From: Amycolatopsis coloradensis | GTDB taxonomy: Bacteria; Actinomycetota; Actinomycetes; Mycobacteriales; Pseudonocardiaceae | DNA: 46,528 nucleotides | Reading direction: 5' to 3' | Assembly: GCF_037997115.1 (NCBI RefSeq) | Contig: NZ_CP150484.1 | Coordinates: 2,967,294-3,013,821 of the forward strand | Shown here: piece by piece, positions 6,657 through 14,282 of the stretch | Layout of the letters: every line of letters begins with the position of its first letter | How positions within the stretch are numbered: position 1 is the first letter of the stretch | The notes under the pieces: generated by a model | Databases searched by the model: none | The model's input: only the letters and a program-made list of their open reading frames with translations | What the model was told of the DNA's origin: nothing | Made by a program: the position numbers and the translations under genes

Positions 6657-7112
6657 CTAGGCGTTCCGGCGCGCGAAGACCCACCAGCGAAGGACCGCGA
6701 AGCGCGCGACGCCGCCCACGACGCTGGCCGCGAGCAGGGCGCCTGTCTGTTCCAGTGCGGTCGGCTCGGTGATCACCGCGTCGAGCGACGCGAGCACGAT
6801 CGAGCCGTACGCGGCGTAGAAGGCGAAGGTCACCAGATCCTGGAAATGCCGTTTGCCCGCGTTGCTCTTCCGGGTGGCGAAGGTGACCCTGCGATGGAAT
6901 TCGGTGTTCCCGACGGTCGTGACCGCGAGCGCGACCAGATTGGCGAACTGGGGGCCGAGGATCGGCTGCAGGACAAGGAACAACACCGCCTGCAGGCCGG
7001 TGGCGGCGACGCCGGCGACGACGTACCAAGCGGCATGGTTGCCGAGTTCGTGATGCCGCTCCGGCGCGCGCCGGATGATCCGGTGCCCTGGCGCCCACCT
7101 GGTGGTGGTCAT
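6657..7112 (-). CDS. GtrA-like family membrane protein
   Basis: A 151-residue, four-helix membrane protein. The conserved GtrA features are NHAAWYVVAGVAATGLQAVLF in helix 1, the loop motif NTEFHRRVTFA, and a C-terminal helix ending RFAVLRWWVFARR. GtrA-type proteins are thought to help move polyprenyl-linked sugars across the membrane for surface glycan modification, but most actinobacterial members are uncharacterised. ATG 7112 gives a normal length; AGGAG lies about 12 nt upstream, which is rather far. It leads the operon with the two DUF202 genes. Confidence 0.82.
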   Translation of the reverse strand: MTTTRWAPGHRIIRRAPERHHELGNHAAWYVVAGVAATGLQAVLFLVLQPILGPQFANLVALAVTTVGNTEFHRRVTFATRKSNAGKRHFQDLVTFAFYAAYGSIVLASLDAVITEPTALEQTGALLAASVVGGVARFAVLRWWVFARRNA

Positions 7113-7195
7113 ACCGACGACGCTACTCCTAGTTTTACAAACTTGTGAAGGTAATGAACCGCCTGAGAAACTGTGATCCCCGCGACAGCGCCGCC

Positions 7196-7220
7196 GTTTG
7201 GCCTGCGGAGACGCCGGGTA
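7196..7220 (+). promoter_or_regulatory. SigB/SigF-type stress promoter upstream of the DUF5709 gene
   Basis: GTTT (7196-7199), a 16-nt spacer and GGGTA (7216-7220) fit the actinobacterial stress sigma consensus. It lies 65 bp before ATG 7285. The matching element at 4668 in the same 3-kb block strengthens the reading. Confidence 0.6.
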
Positions 7221-7284
7221 AGCCACAGGGACCGGGTCGAGTACAGCACGCCCCGGCCAACGTCCGACCAGGAGGGAGCGGCCG

Positions 7285-7500
7285 ATGAGCGACCGGGAGA
7301 CCGCGGAGCCGGAAACGTTGGATCCCAGCGAGGCACTCGACGAGGACGAACTCCGCGTCGACCCGCTCGAAGAAGGCGTAGAACCGCCCGAGCGCTGGAG
7401 CGGGGCAGACCGCTTCGGGACAACGCCCGCGGAGATCCGCGAAGGGGAGTCGCACGCCATGCGGCTGGCCGAGGAGGAGCCGGACGTCGGCGAGAAGTGA
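7285..7500 (+). CDS. DUF5709-like small acidic protein
   Basis: 71 residues, strongly acidic, with the spaced motifs LDPSEALDEDEL, DPLEEGVEPPERW and GTTPAEIREGESHAMRLAEEEPD that I associate with DUF5709, a family of short actinobacterial proteins of unknown role. There is no membrane segment or cysteine. An SD GGAGGGAG precedes ATG 7285. A SigB/SigF-type promoter upstream suggests expression in stress or stationary phase. Confidence 0.7.
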   Translation: MSDRETAEPETLDPSEALDEDELRVDPLEEGVEPPERWSGADRFGTTPAEIREGESHAMRLAEEEPDVGEK

Positions 7501-7581
7501 TCTTCACTCAGACGGCGGGCTGTGCCGACAGCCCCTAGCGTGGTCGGTCAAGTGCAAGACCGCGACGAAGGAAGGGCAGAG

Positions 7582-7893
7582 ATGCTGACAGTCACCGAAG
7601 CCGCCGCCGAGGCGATCACCGCACTGACCGGCCAGGAGAACGGCCAGGATGGGGGCGGACTGCGGTTCGCGATGCATTCCCAGCAGGGGGACAGTCCCCA
7701 GCTCGCGGTTTCCGTCGCCCCCGAACCTGAAAGCGGCGACAAGGTACTCGGCGCCGACGGCGGCCCGAAGGTGTTCTTGGAGCCGGAAGCCGCCGCGTTG
7801 CTCGACGACAAGGTGCTCGACGTCCAGCAGGACGAAACCGGCGAAGTCGCCTTCGCCGTACTCCCGCAGGCTCAGCCCCAGCCTGGCAGCTGA
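7582..7893 (+). CDS. HesB/IscA-fold protein lacking the cluster cysteines
   Basis: 103 residues. The N-terminus MLTVTEAAAEAITALTGQENG, the middle segment GLRFAMHSQQGDSPQLAVSVAPEPESGDKVL and the stretch KVFLEPEAAALLDDKVLDVQ follow the A-type Fe-S carrier fold. However, the protein contains no cysteine at all, while true carriers use three to bind the cluster. Actinomycete genomes commonly carry such HesB-like proteins; a role in Fe-S delivery is unlikely. The start ATG 7582 follows GAAGGAAGGG. It is convergent with glycerate kinase, with a 12-bp gap. Confidence 0.72.
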   Translation: MLTVTEAAAEAITALTGQENGQDGGGLRFAMHSQQGDSPQLAVSVAPEPESGDKVLGADGGPKVFLEPEAAALLDDKVLDVQQDETGEVAFAVLPQAQPQPGS

Positions 7894-7905
7894 GCCAGGC
7901 GGGTC

Positions 7906-9030
7906 TTAAGTCCGGGCCCAGGCGCGGACCAGCTCGCCGGCCCGCTCGCGCAGGAGTTCCGCCGCGTGCGCACGCGCGTGGTCGAGCGAAGGCGCGTGGT
8001 CGATCAGGGCGGCGCTGCCCACGACCCCGAGGCCGGCGAGCTGGCTCTGGTCCAGCTGGATCCGTCCGGCCAGCACCATCAGCGGCACCGCGTGCTCCTG
8101 CGCGCGGGCCGCGATGCCCGCCGGAGCCTTGCCGTCGAGGCTCTGCTCGTCCAGCGAACCCTCGCCGGTGATGACGAGGTCGGCGCGTTCGATGGCGTCG
8201 GCGACCCCGGTGAGCCCGGCGATGAGCCGGAAGCCGGATTCGACGCTCGCGCCGAGTCCCGCGATCGCGCCGGCGGCGACCCCGCCGCCCGCGCCCGCCC
8301 CGGGAAGATCGGAGACATCGGGGGCCCCGGCGTTCCGCAACGCCTGCGCCCAGCGGGACAGGGACTCGTCCAGTCGCTCGACCTCGCGCGGGCCCGCGCC
8401 TTTCTGCGGGCCGAAGATCGCGGCCGCGCCACGGGGCCCGAGCAACGGGTTCGTCACGTCGGTGGCGACGGCGACGTCGACGGAGCCGAGCCGTTCGCGC
8501 ACCGGGCCGAGTTCGGCCAGTGCGACACGGCCCAGCGTGCCGCCGCCGAGCCCGACCGGCGCGCCGAACGCGTCGAAGACCCCGGCACCCAGCGCCGCCA
8601 GCATCCCGGCGCCGCCGTCGGTGCTCGCCGTTCCGCCGACGGTCAGCACCAGGCGTCGCGCGCCGTTGTCGAGCGCGTGCGCGAGGAGTTCGCCGACACC
8701 CCAGGTGTGCGCGGCCAGCGCCACTTCCGGGCTCGGCTCCACGAATTCGATGCCGCACGCGCGGGCCGATTCGATGTAGGCGGTTCCGTCGAGCATCACG
8801 TAGCGCGCGTCGACGGTGTCGTCGAGCGGACCGCGGACCGGGAGTTCCACGAGATGGCCACCTGCCGCGACGAGGACGTCGAGCGTTCCTTCGCCGCCGT
8901 CGGCGACCGGACAGGAGGAGACCTCGGCTCCGGGCAGCGCGTCGCGGACGCCGTGGGCGATCGCCTCCGCGGCCTCGACCGCGGTCAAGCTTCCCTTGAA
9001 CTTGTCGGGCGCGATGACCACGCGAGTCAT
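7906..9030 (-). CDS. glycerate kinase
   Basis: 374 residues of the GarK/GlxK glycerate kinase type 1 family, which phosphorylates D-glycerate with ATP (usually to 2-phosphoglycerate). Visible are the N-terminal IAPDKFKGSLTA, SCPVADGGEGTLDVL, the glycine-rich TVGGTASTDGGAGMLAALGA and the C-terminal ITGEGSLDEQSLDGKAP motif. Its ATG overlaps the stop of the hydroxyacid dehydrogenase gene by 4 nt, so the two are coupled: reductase to glycerate, then kinase into glycolysis. Length is normal. Confidence 0.9.
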   Translation of the reverse strand: MTRVVIAPDKFKGSLTAVEAAEAIAHGVRDALPGAEVSSCPVADGGEGTLDVLVAAGGHLVELPVRGPLDDTVDARYVMLDGTAYIESARACGIEFVEPSPEVALAAHTWGVGELLAHALDNGARRLVLTVGGTASTDGGAGMLAALGAGVFDAFGAPVGLGGGTLGRVALAELGPVRERLGSVDVAVATDVTNPLLGPRGAAAIFGPQKGAGPREVERLDESLSRWAQALRNAGAPDVSDLPGAGAGGGVAAGAIAGLGASVESGFRLIAGLTGVADAIERADLVITGEGSLDEQSLDGKAPAGIAARAQEHAVPLMVLAGRIQLDQSQLAGLGVVGSAALIDHAPSLDHARAHAAELLRERAGELVRAWART

Positions 9031-9992
9031 GGACGAACCTCCGTCAGCGGGTTTCCGCCGGTGAGCACCGACGCGACGTTCTCGGCCGCGAGCACGGCCA
9101 TGGCGGTACGGGTCTCGACCGTCGCCGATCCCAGATGCGGCGTCAAGACGACGTTTTCACGGTTCAGCAGGCGTGGTTCGATCTCGGGTTCGGCCTCGAA
9201 CACGTCGAGGCCCGCTCCGGCGATCTCGCCCGCTTCGAGCGCGTCCGCCAGCGCGGCCTCGTGGACGACGGGGCCACGTGTGGTGTTGATCAGGTACGCG
9301 CCCGGTTTCATCGACTTCAGCGCGTCCGCGTCGATGAGGTGCCGGGTCTCGGGCGTCAGCGGGCAGTGCAGCGACACGACGTCGGAGCTTCTCACCAGTT
9401 CGCCGAAGGACACGTACTCCGCGCCCAGGGTCTTCTCGACGTCTCCGGCGGCCCGCGATCGTCCTGAGTAGACGATCCGCATGCCGAAACCCAGTGCCCG
9501 CCGCGCGACCGCCTGCCCGATCTGGCCGAGCCCGACGATCCCGAGTGTCTTGCCCCGCAGCGAGGAACCGAGCAGGAAGCCCAGATGGAACGACCAGGGG
9601 GTGCGCGAGCGGAGCAGCCGTTCGCCCTCGCCGAGCCGCCGCGTGACCGTGAGGATCAGCCCGAACGCCAGATCCGCGGTGGCGTCGGTGAGCACACCGG
9701 GGGTGTTGGTGACGGTGATCCCGCGCTCCGACAGCGCCGCGACGTCGACGTTGTCGTAGCCGACGGCCACGTTCGCCACGACCTTCAGCTCCGGGCCCGC
9801 CGCGTCGGCGACCTCGCCGTCGAGCCGGTCGTGCAGCATGCCGACGATCGCGGACGCACCCCGGACGAACTCGAGCAGTTCGTCCCGCGTCAGCGGGCGG
9901 TCGGCGCGCGACAGTTTCACCTCCCCGGCTTCGGCGAGCACTTTCAGCGCTTCGTCGGGGATCCACCGGGTCACCGCGATCTTCGAGGTCAC
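9027..9992 (-). CDS. D-isomer 2-hydroxyacid dehydrogenase (glyoxylate/hydroxypyruvate reductase-like)
   Basis: About 321 residues. The nucleotide-binding motif is GKTLGIVGLGQIGQAVARR. After beta-2 the sequence is VYSGRSRAAG, whose arginines favour NADP(H). Catalytic residues appear in LINTTRGPVVHEAALADAL (Arg) and LTPHLGSAT (His), with a Glu between. Together with the overlapping glycerate kinase it probably reduces hydroxypyruvate, tartronate semialdehyde or glyoxylate. GTG 9992 is used, but the SD GAGGAG directly abuts it; the next GTG (IAVTRW) is an alternative start about 15 nt after the SD. Confidence 0.85.
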   Translation of the reverse strand: MTSKIAVTRWIPDEALKVLAEAGEVKLSRADRPLTRDELLEFVRGASAIVGMLHDRLDGEVADAAGPELKVVANVAVGYDNVDVAALSERGITVTNTPGVLTDATADLAFGLILTVTRRLGEGERLLRSRTPWSFHLGFLLGSSLRGKTLGIVGLGQIGQAVARRALGFGMRIVYSGRSRAAGDVEKTLGAEYVSFGELVRSSDVVSLHCPLTPETRHLIDADALKSMKPGAYLINTTRGPVVHEAALADALEAGEIAGAGLDVFEAEPEIEPRLLNRENVVLTPHLGSATVETRTAMAVLAAENVASVLTGGNPLTEVRP

Positions 9993-10150
9993 CTCCTCAG
10001 CCTAGTGTGCGCCGGTTGGTATCCCAAACATGGAAATCCCCGCTATGAGGGAGACGCTTCCCCTGCGCGGGGGAGTCGTCACCCTCGGACGCCCCGGGAT
10101 GGTGATGAGCGCGGAAAAGTTCCGCGAGCAGGGGATTCCGGGGGTGGAAC

Positions 10151-10563
10151 ATGAAACGATCACGAGAACTCGCCGCCGTCGGCGTCGCGGCCAGGACGTC
10201 CGGTTCGCCTTCGACGCGCACGGTCTCTTCCCGAAAAGCCGGGGGACGTTCCGGGTGAGTCACGTCGGCGGCGGGTTCTCCGCCTGCTTCCGGGGCAGGA
10301 TCGACTGCCTTGTCGTCGGCGGCCCGGTCGCCGTGGTCACCGGCATCGTCGAGGGCACGGACGTCCCCGGCCTCAAGGACCGCCGGGTCGGGATGACGGT
10401 GTTCGACAACGGCAGGCGCGACAGGCTCGGTTACAGCTGGGGTCCTGATCCCGAGCACAAGTCCGTCGTGCCGCCCTGTATGAGCAGTGCTCCGTTCGAG
10501 ACGGTCGAGACAGGGGACTACAAGGCCGTCGAATGGTTCCCGCCCGGCAGTGGGATCAGCTGA
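10151..10563 (+). pseudogene. secreted hypothetical protein with out-of-frame signal peptide
   Basis: Two frames together look like one exported protein. ATG 10151 starts a signal-peptide n-region (MKRSRELAAVGVAA), but that frame turns into nonsense and stops about 35 codons on. A mature domain begins in the frame one base back: QDVRFAFDAHGLFPKSRGTFRVSHVGGGF, then FRGRIDCLVVGGPVAVVTGIVEG, MTVFDNGRRDRLGYSWG and a C-terminal EWFPPGSGIS. The hydrophobic core and cleavage region of the signal peptide are missing, so a small deletion has probably removed them and shifted the frame. The mature frame is open upstream to 10030, but that part is an Arg-rich shadow. A sequencing error is possible but would not restore the missing core. 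Confidence 0.55.
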
Positions 10564-10623
10564 GCCGGAGTCCTTTCCCGGCGGTGCCGGACTGGATCCC
10601 ACCGCTGTCGTCGCGGTGCGTGT

Positions 10624-10676
10624 GTCATGAAAGGGGTGTTCGGGACGAAAAGTGTCCTGAACGCCCCTTTCATGAC
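10624..10676. repeat. long palindrome between the secreted-protein gene and pcaI
   Basis: Arms 10624-10646 and 10654-10676 are 23 nt each, match at 21 positions and enclose a 7-nt loop. The arm starts GTCATGAAAGGGG and ends GGGAC. It begins about 60 bp after the upstream stop and could act as a terminator. Both strands happen to read as short peptides starting MKG, which are not genes. Confidence 0.75.
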
Positions 10677-10721
10677 GTCCGGCGGTGATCGTCGCCCAAA
10701 GAAGGAGTGCGCGGGCCTGCC

Positions 10722-10750
10722 GAACCATGCTATGTTCATATGCAGAACAT
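10722..10750. promoter_or_regulatory. candidate PcaR (IclR-type) operator of the pca operon
   Basis: GAAC (10722-10725), 8 nt, GTTC (10734-10737), 7 nt, GAAC (10745-10748) form two overlapping dyads; the right one is ATGTTC-N7-GAACAT. IclR regulators of the PcaR group bind GTTC...GAAC-like dyads. The site is 33-61 bp before pcaI ATG 10783, within the expected promoter. Binding by PcaR is inferred. Confidence 0.55.
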
Positions 10751-10782
10751 GTGTGCGCGATACGAACAAGCCGGGAGTGGGG

Positions 10783-11592
10783 ATGGCTGAGCTGCTGTCG
10801 TTGAAGGAGGCCGTGGCACGGCTGGTGCACGACGGGGACACCGTCGCGCTGGAGGGCTTCACGCACCTCATCCCCGTGGCCGCCGGTCACGAGATCATCC
10901 GCCAGCGCCGCACCGGCCTGACTTTGATCCGCATGACCCCGGACATCGTCTACGACCAGCTCATCGGCGCGGGCTGTGCGAGCAAGCTGATCTTCTCGTG
11001 GGGTGGCAACCCCGGAGTCGGCTCGCTGCACCGGTTCCGTGACGCGGTCCAGCATTCCTGGCCGGTACCACTGGAGATAGAGGAACACAGTCACGCGGGC
11101 ATGGCGAATCGGTACGTCGCCGGTGCCTCAGGCCTGCCGTTCGCCGTCCTGCGCGGGTACACCGGCACGGATCTCGCCGCGCACACCGACACGATCAAAC
11201 CCATCACCTGCCCGTTCACCGGTGAGCGGCTGGCCGCCGTGCCCGCCCTCAACCCGGACGTCACGATCGTCCACGCCCAGCGCGCGGACAGGTCCGGCAA
11301 CGTCCAGATCTGGGGGATCACCGGCGTGCAGAAGGAGGCGGTGCTCGCGGCGAAGCGGTCACTGGTCACCGTCGAGGAGGTCGTGGACGAGCTGGAGCCG
11401 CGGCCGGGCGCGATCGTGCTGCCGTCGTGGGCCGTCACCGCCGTGGCCGAGGTGCCCGGCGGCGCGAGGCCGTCGTACGCGGCGGGTTACTACGAACGGG
11501 ACAACGACGCCTACCAGTCATGGGACGCGATCGGCCGGGACAGGGAGAGCTTCACCCGCTGGCTCGACGAGCTGACGGGAGTGAAGGCATGA
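10783..11592 (+). CDS. pcaI: 3-oxoadipate CoA-transferase, alpha subunit
   Basis: 269 residues. Family I CoA-transferase subunit A: with PcaJ it moves CoA from succinyl-CoA to 3-oxoadipate in protocatechuate/catechol breakdown. Motifs include VHDGDTVALEGFTHLIPVAAGHEI, TLIRMTPDIVYDQLIGAG, SWGGNPGVGSLHRFRDA and NPDVTIVHAQRADRSGNVQIWG. ATG 10783 is preceded by CGGGAG; longer readings in this frame extend into the palindrome and are rejected. It heads the pca operon, and its stop overlaps pcaJ ATG (ATGA). A generic acyl-CoA:acetate transferase is possible in isolation, but the context argues for PcaI. Confidence 0.92.
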   Translation: MAELLSLKEAVARLVHDGDTVALEGFTHLIPVAAGHEIIRQRRTGLTLIRMTPDIVYDQLIGAGCASKLIFSWGGNPGVGSLHRFRDAVQHSWPVPLEIEEHSHAGMANRYVAGASGLPFAVLRGYTGTDLAAHTDTIKPITCPFTGERLAAVPALNPDVTIVHAQRADRSGNVQIWGITGVQKEAVLAAKRSLVTVEEVVDELEPRPGAIVLPSWAVTAVAEVPGGARPSYAAGYYERDNDAYQSWDAIGRDRESFTRWLDELTGVKA

Positions 11593-12344
11593 CCGAGTAC
11601 ACCTCCGACGAGATGATGAGCGTCGCCGCCGCTCGCGCGCTCGGCGACGGGATGTCCTGTTTCGTGGGGATCGGCCTGCCGAGCACGGCCGCCAACCTGG
11701 CCCGCCGCGGGCACGCGCCGAACCTGACGCTCATCTACGAATCCGGTTGCCTCGGAGCCAAGCCGAGCAGGCTCCCGTTGTCCATCGGCGACGGCGAACT
11801 CGCCGACACCGCGGACGCCGTGGTCAGCGTTCCCGAGGTCTTCAACTACTGGCTCCAGCCGGGCCGGATCGACGTCGGTTTCCTCGGTGCCGCCCAGCTC
11901 GACAAATTCGGCAACATCAACACCACCGTCATCGGCCCGGACTACGCCAATCCCAAGGTGCGCCTGCCGGGGGCGGGCGGCGCACCGGAGATCGCCGCCT
12001 CCTGTCGCGAGGTGTTCGTGGTGCTCCGGCAGAGCACCCGCACGTTCGTCGAGAAGGTCGACTTCGTGACCTCGTTCGGCCACGGCACCGGCAAGGGCGA
12101 TCGCGAGCGCCTCGGTCTCCCCGGCGCCGGGCCGACGCTGGTGGTCACCGACCTCGGCCTGATGCGGCCGGACCCGGAGACCTCCGAGCTCACGCTGACC
12201 GAGCTGCACCCCGGGGTCGAGGTCGATCAGGTCGTCGCGGCGACCGGGTGGAAACTGAAGGTGGCAGGCGACCTGGGAACCACCCCGGCGCCGACCGAGG
12301 CAGAACTCCGCATCCTCCGAGACCTCACAAGGGCGAGCGCATGA
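11589..12344 (+). CDS. pcaJ: 3-oxoadipate CoA-transferase, beta subunit
   Basis: 251 residues. Subunit B of the family I CoA-transferase. The catalytic glutamate that carries the CoA thioester is E51 in LIYESGCLGAKP. Other landmarks are CFVGIGLPSTAANLARR, FLGAAQLDKFGNINTTVIG and VRLPGAGGAPEIAASC. It starts at ATG 11589 overlapping the pcaI stop and its stop overlaps pcaF ATG 12341, so I, J and F are translationally coupled. Length is typical for the bacterial two-subunit enzyme. Confidence 0.93.
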   Translation: MTEYTSDEMMSVAAARALGDGMSCFVGIGLPSTAANLARRGHAPNLTLIYESGCLGAKPSRLPLSIGDGELADTADAVVSVPEVFNYWLQPGRIDVGFLGAAQLDKFGNINTTVIGPDYANPKVRLPGAGGAPEIAASCREVFVVLRQSTRTFVEKVDFVTSFGHGTGKGDRERLGLPGAGPTLVVTDLGLMRPDPETSELTLTELHPGVEVDQVVAATGWKLKVAGDLGTTPAPTEAELRILRDLTRASA

Positions 12345-13519
12345 CCGACGTCTTCCTGTTCGACGCCATCCGTACCCCGTTCGGCAAGTACGGCGGCGCC
12401 CTGTCCGGGGTTCGCCCGGACGACCTCGCGGCCACCGTCCTGCGGGCGCTGGCCGAGCGCAACGACCTCGACCCGGCCACCGTCGACGAGGTGGTGCTCG
12501 GTGACGCCAACGGCGCGGGCGAGGACAACCGGAACGTCGCGCGGATGGCGGCTCTGCTCGCGGGCTGGCCGACGTCCGTGCCCGGTGCCACGGTCAACCG
12601 CCTGTGCGGATCCGGCCTCGACGCCGTCATGCAGGCCAGCCGGTCGGTCCAGGTCGGCGACGCCTCGCTCGCCGTCGCGGGCGGGGTGGAGTCGATGAGC
12701 CGCTCGCCGCTGGTCATGCAGAAACCGGAGAAGGCCTTCCCTGCGGGCAACCAGACCCTGTACTCCACCGCGCTGGGCTGGCGCATGGTCAACCCGAAGA
12801 TGCCCGAGCAGTGGACGGTCTCGCTCGGTGAGTCCACCGAGCAGCTCGCCGAGCGCTACGGCATCGGCCGCGACGAACAGGACGCGTTCGCCGTCCGCAG
12901 CCACGTCAACGCCGCCCGCGCCTGGGACGAGGGGTTCTACGACGACCACGTCGTCCCCGTCGAGGGAGTCGGACTCACTCGCGACGAAGGCATCCGGCCC
13001 GATTCCAGCCCGGAAAAGCTCGCGAAGCTGAAACCGGTCTTCCGTCCACAAGGGACGGTCACGGCCGCGAACGCGTCGCCGTTGAACGACGGCGCCTCCG
13101 CGCTGCTGCTCGGTGACGAGGCAGCGGGGAAGCGGCTCGGCAAGGCCCCGCTGGCCCGGATCGCCGGCCGGGGTGCGGCGGGCGTCGACCCGGACGTCTT
13201 CGGCATCGGCCCGGTGCGCGCGGCGGAGGTCGCCCTGGAGCGGGCCGGGATCGGCTGGGAAGACCTGGCCGCCGTCGAACTGAACGAGGCCTTCGCCGCG
13301 CAGTCGCTGGCCTGCCTGCGGGACTGGTCGAAGCTCGACCCGGAGATCGTCAACGTGAACGGCGGCGCGATCGCGATCGGGCATCCGCTGGGCGCCTCCG
13401 GCGGCCGGATCCTCGGCACGCTGGCCCACCACCTGCGCCGCACCGGCGGCAGGTGGGGCCTGGCCGCCATCTGCATCGGCGTCGGCCAGGGGCTGGCCGT
13501 CGTCCTCGAAGCCCAGTGA
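12341..13519 (+). CDS. pcaF: 3-oxoadipyl-CoA thiolase
   Basis: 392 residues. Thiolase that splits 3-oxoadipyl-CoA into succinyl-CoA and acetyl-CoA, the last step of the beta-ketoadipate pathway. The acyl-accepting cysteine is C89 in VNRLCGSGLDAVMQ. The C-terminal catalytic blocks are NVNGGAIAIGHPLGASGGRI (His) and AAICIGVGQGLAVV (second Cys); the family usually has CIGGGQG, so CIGVGQG is a mild variant. ELNEAFAAQSLACLRDW is the PcaF-type middle block. It is coupled to pcaJ by ATGA. Confidence 0.94.
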   Translation: MTDVFLFDAIRTPFGKYGGALSGVRPDDLAATVLRALAERNDLDPATVDEVVLGDANGAGEDNRNVARMAALLAGWPTSVPGATVNRLCGSGLDAVMQASRSVQVGDASLAVAGGVESMSRSPLVMQKPEKAFPAGNQTLYSTALGWRMVNPKMPEQWTVSLGESTEQLAERYGIGRDEQDAFAVRSHVNAARAWDEGFYDDHVVPVEGVGLTRDEGIRPDSSPEKLAKLKPVFRPQGTVTAANASPLNDGASALLLGDEAAGKRLGKAPLARIAGRGAAGVDPDVFGIGPVRAAEVALERAGIGWEDLAAVELNEAFAAQSLACLRDWSKLDPEIVNVNGGAIAIGHPLGASGGRILGTLAHHLRRTGGRWGLAAICIGVGQGLAVVLEAQ

Positions 13520-13547
13520 CCCACTGACCCGCGCTGGAGGGAACAGC

Positions 13548-14282
13548 ATGTCCGCACCCGCAGAACTGAGGCTCCCGCGCTATCGGCGCGATCCGGAGGG
13601 CACACATCCGCCGCTCGACTACGCCGGCTATCGGTCGACGGTGCTGCGGCACCCGAAAGAGCCGTTGATCGTGCTCCCGCATCTGCTGACCGAGGTCACC
13701 GGCCCCGCGCTGGGGCCGGGCCGGATCGGCGAGTTCGACAACGACCTCACCAAGGGGCATGCGGGGGAACCACAGGGCCAGCGGATCATCGTCACCGGAC
13801 GCCTGCTCGACGGCGACGGGCGGCCGATCCGCGATTCGCTGGTGGAGATCTGGCAGGCGAACGCGGGGGGCCGGTACCGGCACACCGGTGATCGCTGGCC
13901 GTCGCCGCTGGACCCCAACTTCGACGGCGCGGGCCGGACGCTCACCGACTCCGAAGGGCGTTACACCTTCACCACCATCAAACCGGGCGCGTACCCGTGG
14001 AAGAACCACGACAACGCCTGGCGGCCGGCGCATATCCACTTCTCCGTGTTCGGCAGCGCGTTCACCCAGCGGCTGGTCACCCAGATGTACTTCCCGGAAG
14101 ACCCGCTGTTCTCGCAGGACCCGATCTTCAACTCGATCCCGGACGAGAAGGCGCGGCAGCGGATGATCGCGCGCTTCGACCTCGACCGCACGGAAGCCGA
14201 GTGGGCGCTGGCCTTCCAGTTCGACATCGTCGTGCGCGGCCGCGAGGCTTCGGTCTTCGAAGACGAGGAGGACGAGCACTGA
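13548..14282 (+). CDS. pcaH: protocatechuate 3,4-dioxygenase, beta subunit
   Basis: 244 residues. Intradiol Fe(III) dioxygenase subunit that carries the iron and cleaves protocatechuate to 3-carboxy-cis,cis-muconate. The four iron ligands are visible at Y110 (GGRYRHTGD), Y149 (GAYPWKN), H162 and H164 (AHIHFSVFG); their spacing (39, 13, 2) is the same as in the Pseudomonas putida enzyme. The N-terminal RLPRYRRDPEGTHPPLDYAGYRSTVLRHP is typical of PcaH. SD GGAGGGAA precedes ATG 13548. The stop overlaps pcaG ATG (TGATG). Confidence 0.95.
   Translation: MSAPAELRLPRYRRDPEGTHPPLDYAGYRSTVLRHPKEPLIVLPHLLTEVTGPALGPGRIGEFDNDLTKGHAGEPQGQRIIVTGRLLDGDGRPIRDSLVEIWQANAGGRYRHTGDRWPSPLDPNFDGAGRTLTDSEGRYTFTTIKPGAYPWKNHDNAWRPAHIHFSVFGSAFTQRLVTQMYFPEDPLFSQDPIFNSIPDEKARQRMIARFDLDRTEAEWALAFQFDIVVRGREASVFEDEEDEH

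Noticed and set aside
10030..10150. N-terminal extension MEIPAMRETLPL of the secreted-protein frame
   Set aside because: The composition is Arg-rich and not a signal peptide; a normal n-region starts in another frame at 10151.
10627..10782. N-terminal extension of pcaI starting MKGVFGTKSV
   Set aside because: These codons lie in the 10624-10676 palindrome and its spacer. The SD and family alignment place the start at 10783.
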